Assembly: GCF_004014775.2 (NCBI RefSeq)
Contig: NZ_CP042808.1
Location: forward strand, 1,826,001-1,890,000
Direction of reading: 5' to 3'
DNA length: 64,000 nucleotides
From: Acetobacter oryzoeni
GTDB lineage: Bacteria; Pseudomonadota; Alphaproteobacteria; Acetobacterales; Acetobacteraceae
Each line of letters starts with the position of its first letter. Within the stretch, counting starts at the first letter, position 1. The translations under genes were made by a program, and so were the position numbers. Of the stretch, positions 9,491-17,346 are shown piece by piece. The notes under the pieces are model-generated. The model ran no database searches, had not been told where the DNA came from, and saw only the letters and a list, made by a program, of their open reading frames with translations.

Positions 9491-11719
9491 TCAACTGTTC
9501 TTTAATTTCTCCGAATAATTGATGGTAATATTTAGAATTTTATCAGAAATATTTTTATATACTAACCGATCAAAATGCGCACCACCCAATGCACCGTCAT
9601 TAGCAAGGTCATCTTCTGATTTAACAAAATTTTCCATTTTCAAATAATGGAAGCCATATTTTGCAACAATAGGCTCGACAATAATATTTATTTTCTCATT
9701 AAATTTCATAAGATCAATATCTTTACCAATCTTAGAATTCAATCCCAAAATAATAACTTTTTTATTAGCATTTCTTAACCTATTAAAAATATAATGAATA
9801 TCATTTTCAAAAAGTTCTTTATTAAACCCACCAAAAAATATAAATTCTTCTCGAAAAAATTCCCACTGATCCTTTGTGCAACCTGTTGTAATTCCCCAAT
9901 CTAAGACTTCTTGATATGTTAATTTAGTATAATCATTTTTGGAATATGGATCCCACGCATGCCCACCTGGCATATAGTACCATGGAAGCCCTACATTCCC
10001 TAATGGTAAAATCATGCCTGTCGTTTTGGATTGATACAAACCATGAAAAGATTCTTGAGAAAAAGACAGAACATATACATCTGATGTTTCCTCAAGAATA
10101 TCTGTATCAAAACGATGAGGCGGCATAGCCGGAAAACGAGCAACTATCTCCCGATTTCTTTGATCTTTTAAATCTTCTCCAGCAACATATACAATACGAG
10201 GTGTAGTTACGATTTCCCATCCCTCATAAGGATAATTAAATTCTTCAACTGTATCGACTTTCGTGCGCAAGAAATTGGAGGTCATCATCATATCGCATGC
10301 GCCGCGAATACACACTTTAAGACGGTTTGCAGAAAATGATGATGCGTCTGTTGCTTTATCTACATCTTCAACGACATTAATCCAGTCCACAATCGGATCT
10401 TCAAGTTTGGAGCCTACTTTGCCTTGAATAGGAACGCGGCGTTCCCCCAGTCTGCGCCACACAAACTGTTCTACCCCCATGTTCATTGTACGGCAGGAAA
10501 ACAGGAAGTGTAGAAATTCCCCTTTACGTGAAAGGTAAAATCCGCAGATGCCGTAATTCCCGTAGGCATCGGCAACTTTTACATAGCCAACGTCTGTATC
10601 AAAATCGGCTTCCACTTCTTCTCTAAAGCGCAGGCGTGCTTCTTCAATATCTTCTGGCCACCGGTTCTTGGTGAAATTGAGCTGGTTTGTCCGGTTCACA
10701 AGATCATGAATACGCGGGAACTCGGCTTCAATATCGGAATGGAAGCTGACGCGAATATCGCTTTTACGCAAGAAAGCTTCATTATCGCCGCCAGTGGCAG
10801 CCATATCCTTGTGTTTGGATTCCAGAACCTGATAGCGCTTGAGGCGGCTATGCTCTGGGTCTGTTTTGCCTTTAAATCGTGGATTATCCAGCAAGTTTTC
10901 CAAAACAGCGGGTTCAGCCACGTTCAACTCTGGTACAAAATGCTTGGCTTCGTTCAGATTTGTAACGTTATCATCAATGAACAACACGGTTTCAGGGCGA
11001 AGCTGGATTTTTTCGATAATGTCCTTAACTAGTGGTCCCTTCGGCCCCCATGAAATGCGTGGGAAAACAAAATCATCCCATATCCGAAGCTGTTCCAGAC
11101 GCGCTTTAACGTCCTCAAACGTATTGCGTGAGCAAATGGCATTCACAATGCCTCGGGCATTCAATGTTTTTACAATATCAATATTGCGCTGAATGGGGGA
11201 GATTTCCCCTTCAGAGAGAGTGCCTTTCCAGAAGGTGTCATCCAAATCCCAAATAACCAGCCGAATGCCTTCTTGCTGCTGGTTTTTCCCTTCAGACAAT
11301 CGACTCAATATATTTCCAGACAAATATTGATCCTCAGTTAAAACCAAGTTATTCAAATCGTATTCTGGAGGGATAATATCAGATTTTTCTATGATATTAT
11401 TATTGCTTCCTATTAAATTAAAAATAACTCCCCATTCAGGATCCTGTGACGGCCCACTAAAGAAATATATTTTATTTTGAAATATGAAAAATGCTTCAAA
11501 TTTCCATGTTGGAGAAGCATCATGCGAAAGTATTTCTAAAATATTTTCATCATTTATACGCCATGAGCATTCATTTGGATGTTCATATCCTAGTATTTTT
11601 CCACTTGGATCGAACCTTAAACTTGTGGTCATAGGAGGTTGATTTACAGCCCCCCATATCCAATGCTGCTGCGTTAATAAATCGAAGATTTGTTTTTTGT
11701 TTAAGTGCAAACGTCCCAT
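9491..11719 (-). CDS. FkbH-like protein with permuted domain order (beta module, HAD-IIIC, GNAT-like, SGNH-like)
   Basis: The ATG at 11719 gives 742 residues, with GGAG about 9 bases upstream. Residues about 15-100 are the same DGKIxGYxHPNExxW-type module (here SGKILGYEHPNECSW) as in the 1289-3520 protein. A HAD-IIIC domain starts near residue 155 (WDLDDTFW, CSRNT, FIDDN). The GNAT-like part follows (NRTNQLNFTKNRW). About 300 C-terminal residues make an SGNH-like domain with RGACDMMM and a late AHFDR. The SGNH-like part therefore sits at the C-terminus, not in front of the HAD domain as in the 1289-3520 protein. It is a paralogue of the fragment at 1-1245, in inverted orientation. The 3' and 5' thirds look more A+T-rich than the middle, which suggests a mosaic origin. 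The reaction is unknown; glyceryl or acyl transfer to a glycan is an inference from the FkbH family. Confidence 0.85.
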   Translation of the reverse strand: MGRLHLNKKQIFDLLTQQHWIWGAVNQPPMTTSLRFDPSGKILGYEHPNECSWRINDENILEILSHDASPTWKFEAFFIFQNKIYFFSGPSQDPEWGVIFNLIGSNNNIIEKSDIIPPEYDLNNLVLTEDQYLSGNILSRLSEGKNQQQEGIRLVIWDLDDTFWKGTLSEGEISPIQRNIDIVKTLNARGIVNAICSRNTFEDVKARLEQLRIWDDFVFPRISWGPKGPLVKDIIEKIQLRPETVLFIDDNVTNLNEAKHFVPELNVAEPAVLENLLDNPRFKGKTDPEHSRLKRYQVLESKHKDMAATGGDNEAFLRKSDIRVSFHSDIEAEFPRIHDLVNRTNQLNFTKNRWPEDIEEARLRFREEVEADFDTDVGYVKVADAYGNYGICGFYLSRKGEFLHFLFSCRTMNMGVEQFVWRRLGERRVPIQGKVGSKLEDPIVDWINVVEDVDKATDASSFSANRLKVCIRGACDMMMTSNFLRTKVDTVEEFNYPYEGWEIVTTPRIVYVAGEDLKDQRNREIVARFPAMPPHRFDTDILEETSDVYVLSFSQESFHGLYQSKTTGMILPLGNVGLPWYYMPGGHAWDPYSKNDYTKLTYQEVLDWGITTGCTKDQWEFFREEFIFFGGFNKELFENDIHYIFNRLRNANKKVIILGLNSKIGKDIDLMKFNEKINIIVEPIVAKYGFHYLKMENFVKSEDDLANDGALGGAHFDRLVYKNISDKILNITINYSEKLKNS
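10593..10768 (-). repeat. Long inverted repeat, right copy (pairs with 1-176)
   Basis: This is the other arm of the inverted repeat, inside the FkbH-like gene at 9491-11719. The exact identity over 176 bases, flanked by more diverged homologous sequence, is what recent gene conversion or recombination between paralogues leaves behind. Confidence 0.85.
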
Positions 11720-11939
11720 CAACTTTTCTCCAACTCTTATTATAATTTAATCTATTTATGATTGATTATTATTGCAATCAAGATAAGAAAAAGTAGTCCT
11801 TATTGTCCAGATCAAAACTGAAGGGTTCTAAAAACCTTTTGGTTCTAAGACTCTATCTCTGCTTCTATTCTCCAAGCGTTGATTGGAGAGAATGGTGAGA
11901 TGAAGCAATTTACTTTCTTCAATGTTTAAGAGTGACTAG

Positions 11940-12200
11940 CTCGCCTGAGCAGTCTTGATGATCAACATGATCCAGGTGCTGAATAATTTGACCTATGAAC
12001 GGACAGAATGCCTGATTAATAGCCTCCTGTATTTTATGCGCTTTCTAGGTCTGGGGTCATCGAATCGTGTGCCACGACAATCTGGCTGTTTCGCGAGTGC
12101 TTGACAAGGCCAGTACGATTGAGGCTCTGTTTGATCGTTTCTTGGACGCAACGCAGACCGTAAGTCATCACGCAGAACCATCAAAATCTGTTTGTCGAGC
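11940..12200 (+). pseudogene. Decayed IS5-family transposase N-terminal fragment
   Basis: Translation with frameshifts gives VLNNLTYERTECLIN, YFMRFLGLG, then STIEALFDRFLDATQT. This is the region after the N-terminus of the same transposase type as the relic at 8410-9189. Stops interrupt it and no downstream catalytic part remains in place. The rest of the 11720-12392 interval contains no gene that I can support. Confidence 0.65.
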
Positions 12201-12370
12201 GCAAAATCAGATGTTTTTCGAACCCTTTAGTTTATGATGGAACTTGCCATATGGGCGGATACCCTCAATCATTGATCCCTTATTCGCCCATGCCTCGTCT
12301 GTGAAAATGCCTGTTTCACTTTCGTGTGCCATCCATACAATATATAGAAAATATCAAGCGCTAAGAAGCG

Positions 12371-12398
12371 CCTAGCTTTCTTTAAATTAAAGCTAGGA
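12371..12398 (-). terminator. Hairpin at the end of the DUF4422 gene
   Basis: A perfect 9-base inverted repeat (CCTAGCTTT / AAAGCTAGG) overlaps the stop codon of the minus-strand gene ending at 12393. No T-run follows on the minus strand, so termination is only suggested. Confidence 0.4.
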
Positions 12399-13187
12399 CC
12401 ATGATAACATTGGTACGTAATTCACCCTGAGAAGAGGATTTTCCATTTTTTTCTGAAAAAGATAGTATGAGAATATTTTTTCAGAATAATACCCTAACTC
12501 TCTTGGATGATTGTGAAGTATTTTCCCTAAATTCTTAACAATTTCGTACCAAAATTCCATATATTCATTAAAGTAATCTCTCCTCATAATAAACGAACAT
12601 CTATAATTTGTGGTTGTATGGTTAAAATCTACGAACATTGGTTTGTTTGAAAAATAAGAACATGATGTGAGAACATGTTCTAATATATTATCATCGCAAA
12701 ATTCACTTTTTGTACTGATATTTTGAGATCTTACACAAAAAATATCATATTCCGAAACTTTTTGTTTCAGAATATGATTGTATTCCGTTTTGTTTTCTCG
12801 CCTTACTTTCATTACGTTATCAAACGCAACACTATCATGAAAAATTTCTTTTAATTGATCTTTTTCTATTTTTTTTCTTAAAAGTAAAATACTTGGATAT
12901 TGATCCTTAACAATAGAGTAAGGAAGATAATCTACATACAACAACCTTCTAAAATGCTCAAATCCTATATAATCATAGTTTTGCAAATGATTTTTCCAAA
13001 TATAATAATGTGCCCTCATTTCAGAATGAGTATCTTCAAATGCTATATTATCCTCATGATCAAGGTCTCCAAAAAAACAATTTTCTTTAGATTTCTGTCC
13101 TATGATAAAATCTGAAAAAATATCATTAGACATATAATCTACATGTTCATCAAAAAAATGAGTCACCCTGAAAATCTTTAACTTCAT
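12393..13187 (-). CDS. DUF4422-family glycosyltransferase-like protein
   Basis: The ATG at 13187 gives 264 residues; a GTG 27 bases upstream is an alternative, and neither has a strong ribosome site. The pattern EMRAHYYIWKN followed by YDYIGFEHFRRLL is characteristic of the DUF4422 family. That family is found in capsule and exopolysaccharide clusters and is regarded as glycosyltransferase-like. A second conserved region (KVSEYDIFCVRSQ) lies near residue 150. No signal peptide or membrane segment is seen, so a cytoplasmic enzyme is likely. The gene is very A+T-rich and is isolated between two stretches of IS debris. It is on the same strand as the FkbH-like gene at 9491-11719 and the GT17 gene at 14599-16098, so the three may be remains of one locus. 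Substrates are unknown. Confidence 0.75.
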   Translation of the reverse strand: MKLKIFRVTHFFDEHVDYMSNDIFSDFIIGQKSKENCFFGDLDHEDNIAFEDTHSEMRAHYYIWKNHLQNYDYIGFEHFRRLLYVDYLPYSIVKDQYPSILLLRKKIEKDQLKEIFHDSVAFDNVMKVRRENKTEYNHILKQKVSEYDIFCVRSQNISTKSEFCDDNILEHVLTSCSYFSNKPMFVDFNHTTTNYRCSFIMRRDYFNEYMEFWYEIVKNLGKILHNHPRELGYYSEKIFSYYLFQKKMENPLLRVNYVPMLSWS

Positions 13188-13309
13188 AATAAAACCAACT
13201 TTTTCAAATCTCACTGAAGATAAAATAAATCAAAACAGCAGCACGCACAATGGTAATCCCCACACAAAAAAGTGGCGTTTGAATAAGAATTTTCTCAACG
13301 TAAGAATGA

Positions 13310-13690
13310 GGAGATTCTGATGAAGAATGATCGCTTTACTGATGCCCTGATCATAGAGTGATCCGCCAGGCTGAGGGCTGTATTCTGTTTTTTGACCTGT
13401 GTTGGGAGCATGCAGATAGATGTTTTGAAGAAAATCTTTGGAAAAAGTTAAGCAACCAGCCCAGCGCCGGGAACTGGCCGCACAAGCTGTGGCCTATCAT
13501 GGCGTCAGCATTGCGCTGGCCTGTTGGATTTTTTTGGTATCTGAGACCTGCTTTCGCTATCATCCGCGATTAACAGCGGAAAACGACAGAATTTCTAATC
13601 TTGTTGTACGATTGGCCCAAGCTCACAGGAGATGGGGATTTGGTTTATGTTGTCCGTATATCTGCGCAATGTGCAGGGACATATCAGGAA
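13310..13690 (+). pseudogene. Decayed IS3-family element (orfA end and orfB start)
   Basis: With frame changes this reads KNDRFTDALII, IRQAEG, LCWEHAD (orfA, helix-turn-helix part). It then gives AQRRELAAQAVAYHGVS, RYHPRLTAENDRI and LAQAHRRWGFG, the start of IS3-type orfB. A stop follows the orfA start and the frame shifts several times, so the copy is inactive. Confidence 0.7.
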
Positions 13691-13721
13691 TCATTAGCGG
13701 GTTTTCGGATCTATTAGGATG

Positions 13722-13750
13722 GGGATCGGGATCGGGATCGGGATCGGGAT
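13722..13750 (+). repeat. Hexamer tandem repeat GGGATC
   Basis: Four complete GGGATC units and a fifth partial unit (GGGAT) lie in a row, inside the IS3 relic. This is a microsatellite-like tract and probably a replication-slippage product in dead sequence. Confidence 0.9.
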
Positions 13751-13789
13751 TTCAACCTGCAAGCGTCTGGTTCGCGAAAAGCTTGGAAA

Positions 13790-13995
13790 GCTGTCGGTTC
13801 CAGTCCTTCTCAACACGATCTGGCCCATAGAGTTGATAACGGAGAAACTTTTGGATAGTCGCGCTTTTCGGTTCCTGGACATTCTGAATGACTTCAATCG
13901 TGAAGGACTGGCGATTGTGGTTGTTTTTCCCTTGCCTGCCTTGCCTATCGGGTTGCTTGCGGTCTGGAACAGATTATCGAGTAGCGCGGCAGGCC
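13790..13995 (+). pseudogene. IS3 orfB fragment (catalytic-domain part)
   Basis: The segment reads [13 protein letters not shown], then [17 protein letters not shown] and VFPLPALP. The DDFNRE-like block is the region around the second catalytic aspartate of IS3-family orfB (integrase fold). It continues the relic at 13310-13690 after the hexamer repeat and is out of frame with it. Confidence 0.65.
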
Positions 13996-14084
13996 AGAGG
14001 CTATCAGAATGGATAATGATCCGAAATATGCAATCATACGTTAGTTTCATGGGCCGAGAAACAAAGGATTACCCGAACTATATC

Positions 14085-14200
14085 CTGATGTCGAATCAGA
14101 TTTTGGACGCAACGTTGATTGCCGCATTGTAGGAGAGACTACTCGATCGAAGCAATACTGCATCTGATGCCTGAGCAGACACAGTAACATCGCTCAAAGA
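14085..14200 (+). pseudogene. IS5-family transposase scrap
   Basis: The frame contains [15 protein letters not shown], which matches the conserved block around the first catalytic aspartate of IS5-type transposases (SxQILDATLVAAP). A stop codon follows at once. It may derive from the same ancestral copy as the fragment at 11940-12200. Confidence 0.55.
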
Positions 14201-14271
14201 GCAGCGAGATTTTCATGAAAAAACAGGTCTTTGTCTCACCAAGATCGAGGAATTATATTATATTCAGAAAT

Positions 14272-14499
14272 CTATCTTTCCTCTACTGGTATTGCGATAT
14301 TTTTGAAGCATCTACCAATATTGCGTGCAACATATGGTCTTGACATCGGAAGGTAATGGATACTTCGCAAGATCGTGTTAAACCGATTGAACAGAACTTC
14401 AATCATTACGGGATAAGTCCGATTCGCAGATACGATATCAATCTCAGAAGAATTTTCGAAACCTTCATTTTTAAAAATAATACAATTCAATAAATACAT
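14272..14499 (-). CDS. Small hypothetical protein (75 aa)
   Basis: The ATG at 14499 has a good ribosome site (AGGAAAG) 5 bases upstream, better than most chance frames. The product has no recognisable domain. It starts MYLLNCIIFKNEGFEN and may be the remaining 5' end of a larger gene cut by the IS debris downstream. It lies on the same strand as, and after, the GT17 gene, separated from it by a strong hairpin. Confidence 0.35.
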   Translation of the reverse strand: MYLLNCIIFKNEGFENSSEIDIVSANRTYPVMIEVLFNRFNTILRSIHYLPMSRPYVARNIGRCFKNIAIPVEER

Positions 14500-14535
14500 C
14501 TTACTTTCCTAATAAAATAATAAATATTTTTTAAC

Positions 14536-14577
14536 TTTCCCTTTTCTTGCCACAGAATGTGAACAAGAAAAGGGAAA
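14536..14577 (-). terminator. Long hairpin after the GT17 gene
   Basis: A perfect 14-base inverted repeat (TTTCCCTTTTCTTG / CAAGAAAAGGGAAA) with a 14-base loop lies about 20 bases past the stop codon of the gene ending at 14599. There is no long T-run on either side, but the position and stem length support a terminator. Confidence 0.6.
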
Positions 14578-14598
14578 TTAATATCAAAACCTAATTTC

Positions 14599-16098
14599 TT
14601 ATACTTTTTTGTAGATATAAACTTTATCTAAATGAAGGCACTGAAAATCATTCAGGGAAAGTTTTACAAACCGAGCTTTTGTTGCCGTTTTCGGTGAAAA
14701 TATTAAAGGTTTTCCATCAAGCCCACCAATAAGATAGTCACTTTGATGGAGATAGATAGTTTTGAAAATTTTCCCATCTTCGGATACGGAAATCTGAAGG
14801 GTGCTCAAACGTTTCAAAACTTCGTGGTCAGATGAATTTGGAAAAATACGGTTAAACACACGTATTTCCGAAATATCATAAATGCTTTCTAAATCAGCCA
14901 TCCACCAAGGATTTTGTTCTTGTTCTGTATGGCAACTAAAAAGACCGGTTGGAGTACCCGATAAGGCATTTGTAGCATCTTCAGCACAGGTACGTCCTTT
15001 TGACCAAGCGCAAATAGAACTCTGAGTTGCCTGCTTCCCTTCACTAACAAGCATACCTTTGGGAAGTGGTTGAGGTAAACGATTTTGGTCAACAGGAATA
15101 GGATGTTCATCACAGAGAGCGAACTCTAAGAAGCGCAAAGCCGAAAGATAATTGAGTTCTTCTTGAGGAACTGGGTTTCCAACCTCTCTAAGAGCATAAG
15201 AACGACGAACTTTCACGAATAACTCTTGCAGAGTTTTGTGAGCATCATAAATATTTCTTATATAACCATTTTTTTGAAAATACTCGACATTTTCAAGAAT
15301 GTATTTCGGGAATGTTTTATCAACTGGCACATATTCCGCCAGTTCATCGAAACGAAAGATACGAGTGCCAATATCAATTTGCTGCTTCAGACGGTTCCGA
15401 TCTTTCATGAGATTAGGCCAAGGATCATCTGAATGTGCATAAGCGTGAAATTTCTTTTCTAAAGCATCAAGCCCACCCATATTGGTAAAATGCCAGCCAG
15501 AGTCATTTCTGACCGTAACCGGAATCGATAAATGGTAAGCCTCATGTAGTAGAGTATAACGCATGTAAGTAAATAAATAAAAATTCCAGTCATTTTCTGT
15601 AATATTTTTTTCTCTATTCAATGAATCTAAGATATTAATATATTTTTTCTGAATAGCATATGGATGCCACCATCCTTTTCGCTCAAGAAGATTAAAATAA
15701 TATTGATACATATTCATTGAAAAATATGTAATACCATCAAATTTTTTTGCAAAACGAATCGCATCAAGTGTTGGAATCTCATCGATATCTGTATGAATGA
15801 TAAGGTCATCAGGCTGCGCACGCTGCACAATACGCATCATTTGTTCACGTTGATATGCATCTCTTTTAAACTGATCTAAACCTTCAGGAAATGATAGTAT
15901 AGGTAAATAAATGATTTTGTGAGCATATTTTTTATAGCGACTATTATTTTCCTGAAAAAATAAATTTTTCTTTTTCCCCATATAATTATAAGATGATTCA
16001 CAGATAACAAAGTAATCAACCACTTCATCAAGTTCTGCTAATCGTATATCAAGAAGGTCAAATTCATTAAAAAACGAAAAACAATCAAATACAGCCAT
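14599..16098 (-). CDS. GT17-family glycosyltransferase with C-terminal F5/8-type C domain
   Basis: The protein has 499 residues, with GGGAG 7 bases upstream of the ATG. The N-terminal half matches glycosyltransferase family 17 (relatives of beta-1,4-mannosyl-glycoprotein GlcNAc transferase). It opens with FDCFSFFNEFDLLDIRLAEL, carries VDYFVICESSYNYMGKKK, and has a DID metal motif at 104-106 in HTDIDEIP. From about residue 350 to the end there is a discoidin/F5/8 type C-like domain (VSEGKQATQSS, NPWWMADLESIYDISEIRVFN, ARFVKLSL). This is a beta-sandwich that usually binds carbohydrate. The fusion suggests an enzyme that grips a polymeric or surface-attached glycan while transferring a sugar. 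No signal peptide is seen. The gene is A+T-rich and lies at the right end of the glycan locus. Confidence 0.85.
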   Translation of the reverse strand: MAVFDCFSFFNEFDLLDIRLAELDEVVDYFVICESSYNYMGKKKNLFFQENNSRYKKYAHKIIYLPILSFPEGLDQFKRDAYQREQMMRIVQRAQPDDLIIHTDIDEIPTLDAIRFAKKFDGITYFSMNMYQYYFNLLERKGWWHPYAIQKKYINILDSLNREKNITENDWNFYLFTYMRYTLLHEAYHLSIPVTVRNDSGWHFTNMGGLDALEKKFHAYAHSDDPWPNLMKDRNRLKQQIDIGTRIFRFDELAEYVPVDKTFPKYILENVEYFQKNGYIRNIYDAHKTLQELFVKVRRSYALREVGNPVPQEELNYLSALRFLEFALCDEHPIPVDQNRLPQPLPKGMLVSEGKQATQSSICAWSKGRTCAEDATNALSGTPTGLFSCHTEQEQNPWWMADLESIYDISEIRVFNRIFPNSSDHEVLKRLSTLQISVSEDGKIFKTIYLHQSDYLIGGLDGKPLIFSPKTATKARFVKLSLNDFQCLHLDKVYIYKKV

Positions 16099-17010
16099 TG
16101 TTAACTCCCGTTAAAGATTGACAGAAATGTTAGCTTTCTTTATTAAATGTATTATATAAACTCAATGATGTTACAGGAAAATCACTTTATTCCTAAGAAT
16201 GAGAAGAAAACAAAACCTCAAAATATTATAAAGCTTTATTTCAGGTCTCACCGACCTTCATTCGGATAACTCGATTGAGTTCACTAACAAAAACCTTCCG
16301 TTATTTAATTTACACATTTCTTAGCATCTTCTGCCGTCAAAATATGCCAGATTTTTGCCCGGTTGACGAGCCTCTGTGTCTCGCCTTTTTACTGCAGTTA
16401 GTAAAATAAGGGGAAAACTTCTTTGCGCAAAACTGAAGCTTTAGCCTGAGAGCCCACCTGCGAAAAAGAGTCTGATTACTTTTTCGCAGCATTCTGCGCG
16501 TGGATAAATGTAATGGTGAGCCAAGTTCAAGAAGTTCTGATTGTTACCTCGACCTTTCTATTGGTGCATAAACATGATCCAAGTAAAATAAAGTACTTTT
16601 TTTACTATCAAACACCGTTATCAGGGACATAAAACCCTTGAGAATGATGAACGTTTCATAATAACCAGCGACCAGTTTATCTTCTCCTTCCTGCGGATTC
16701 TCGCAAGTTTCCACCAGCGTATCCCCCATCAGCAACAAGGCGACGGAGCCAAGATTAAAGAAAGGAAAAGCACTGTAATCACAGAAATTTACTTTCGGTC
16801 AAAATCTAGAAATTATTTTCTACAATCCAAAACAATATCTGCTTCTCACTTTACACAAAGAAGAATGGAATTGAATGCTTTATTCATAAGGTCGATACGT
16901 TTCGCGAACATGTTAATCTCATATAGCAAGTCGAAAATTAAACTTCTTTCGCCACTACTCAAACCTTAGGACCTGTTATATCTTGAAATTCTTTCTATAT
17001 TGTCGGGGGA
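16099..17010. other. Intergenic A+T-rich stretch, no supported gene
   Basis: I find no convincing gene in this stretch. Around 16250-16310 a short frame reads LHSDNSIEFTNKNL, which weakly recalls an integrase-core (rve) motif. A 64-codon minus-strand frame at 16544-16738 has no recognisable family. It is most likely decayed mobile DNA. Confidence 0.5.
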
Positions 17011-17170
17011 ACAGAGCAGGCAACCTTTACGGACGAGGCATGGACGATCTGGGAACCTCTAGCCTCGCCTTAAGGCGAAGCGCGCTATCGCAACCAGATA
17101 CGAAAAAACAGCAACACTCTTCCCCGCGGTCATGCTCATCTCTGCCGCAGCAGACTGGGTCAAGCCCTAA
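17010..17170 (+). pseudogene. IS427-type IS5 relic with large internal deletion
   Basis: The right part (17084-17170) reads AIATRYEKTATLFPAVMLISA to a stop, a typical C-terminus of IS427-group transposases. The left part reads TFTDEAWTIWEPL, resembling the N-terminal LTDEQWxxxEPL block of the same group. The whole catalytic middle is missing. It marks the right-hand limit of the IS-rich accessory region. Confidence 0.55.
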
Positions 17171-17346
17171 TTTACTACTACCATTATAATGAACTGATGA
17201 CATTTCCGAGCAACATCCCAACTCAGAAAATAAATTATTCCGAACACGATATGTTATTGCTTATATACGCAGAAAATCGCATAATTCTAAACATTATATA
17301 ACCTTATCCATCGCCTAGGTTTATATCCACGGGAGTGCAACGCTGC

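Noticed and set aside
13722-13750. GGGATC repeats as a CRISPR array
   Set aside because: Units are 6 bases with no spacers; this is a simple tandem repeat.
16250-16310. Possible integrase-core motif (LHSDNSIEFTNKNL)
   Set aside because: Only one short block resembles the family; the following blocks do not appear in any frame.
16544-16738. Minus-strand frame of 64 codons
   Set aside because: No ribosome site of note, no family, and surrounded by decayed mobile DNA.
17220-17346. NtrC/sigma-54 promoter ahead of amt
   Set aside because: No GG-N10-GC type element could be recognised in the A+T-rich leader.
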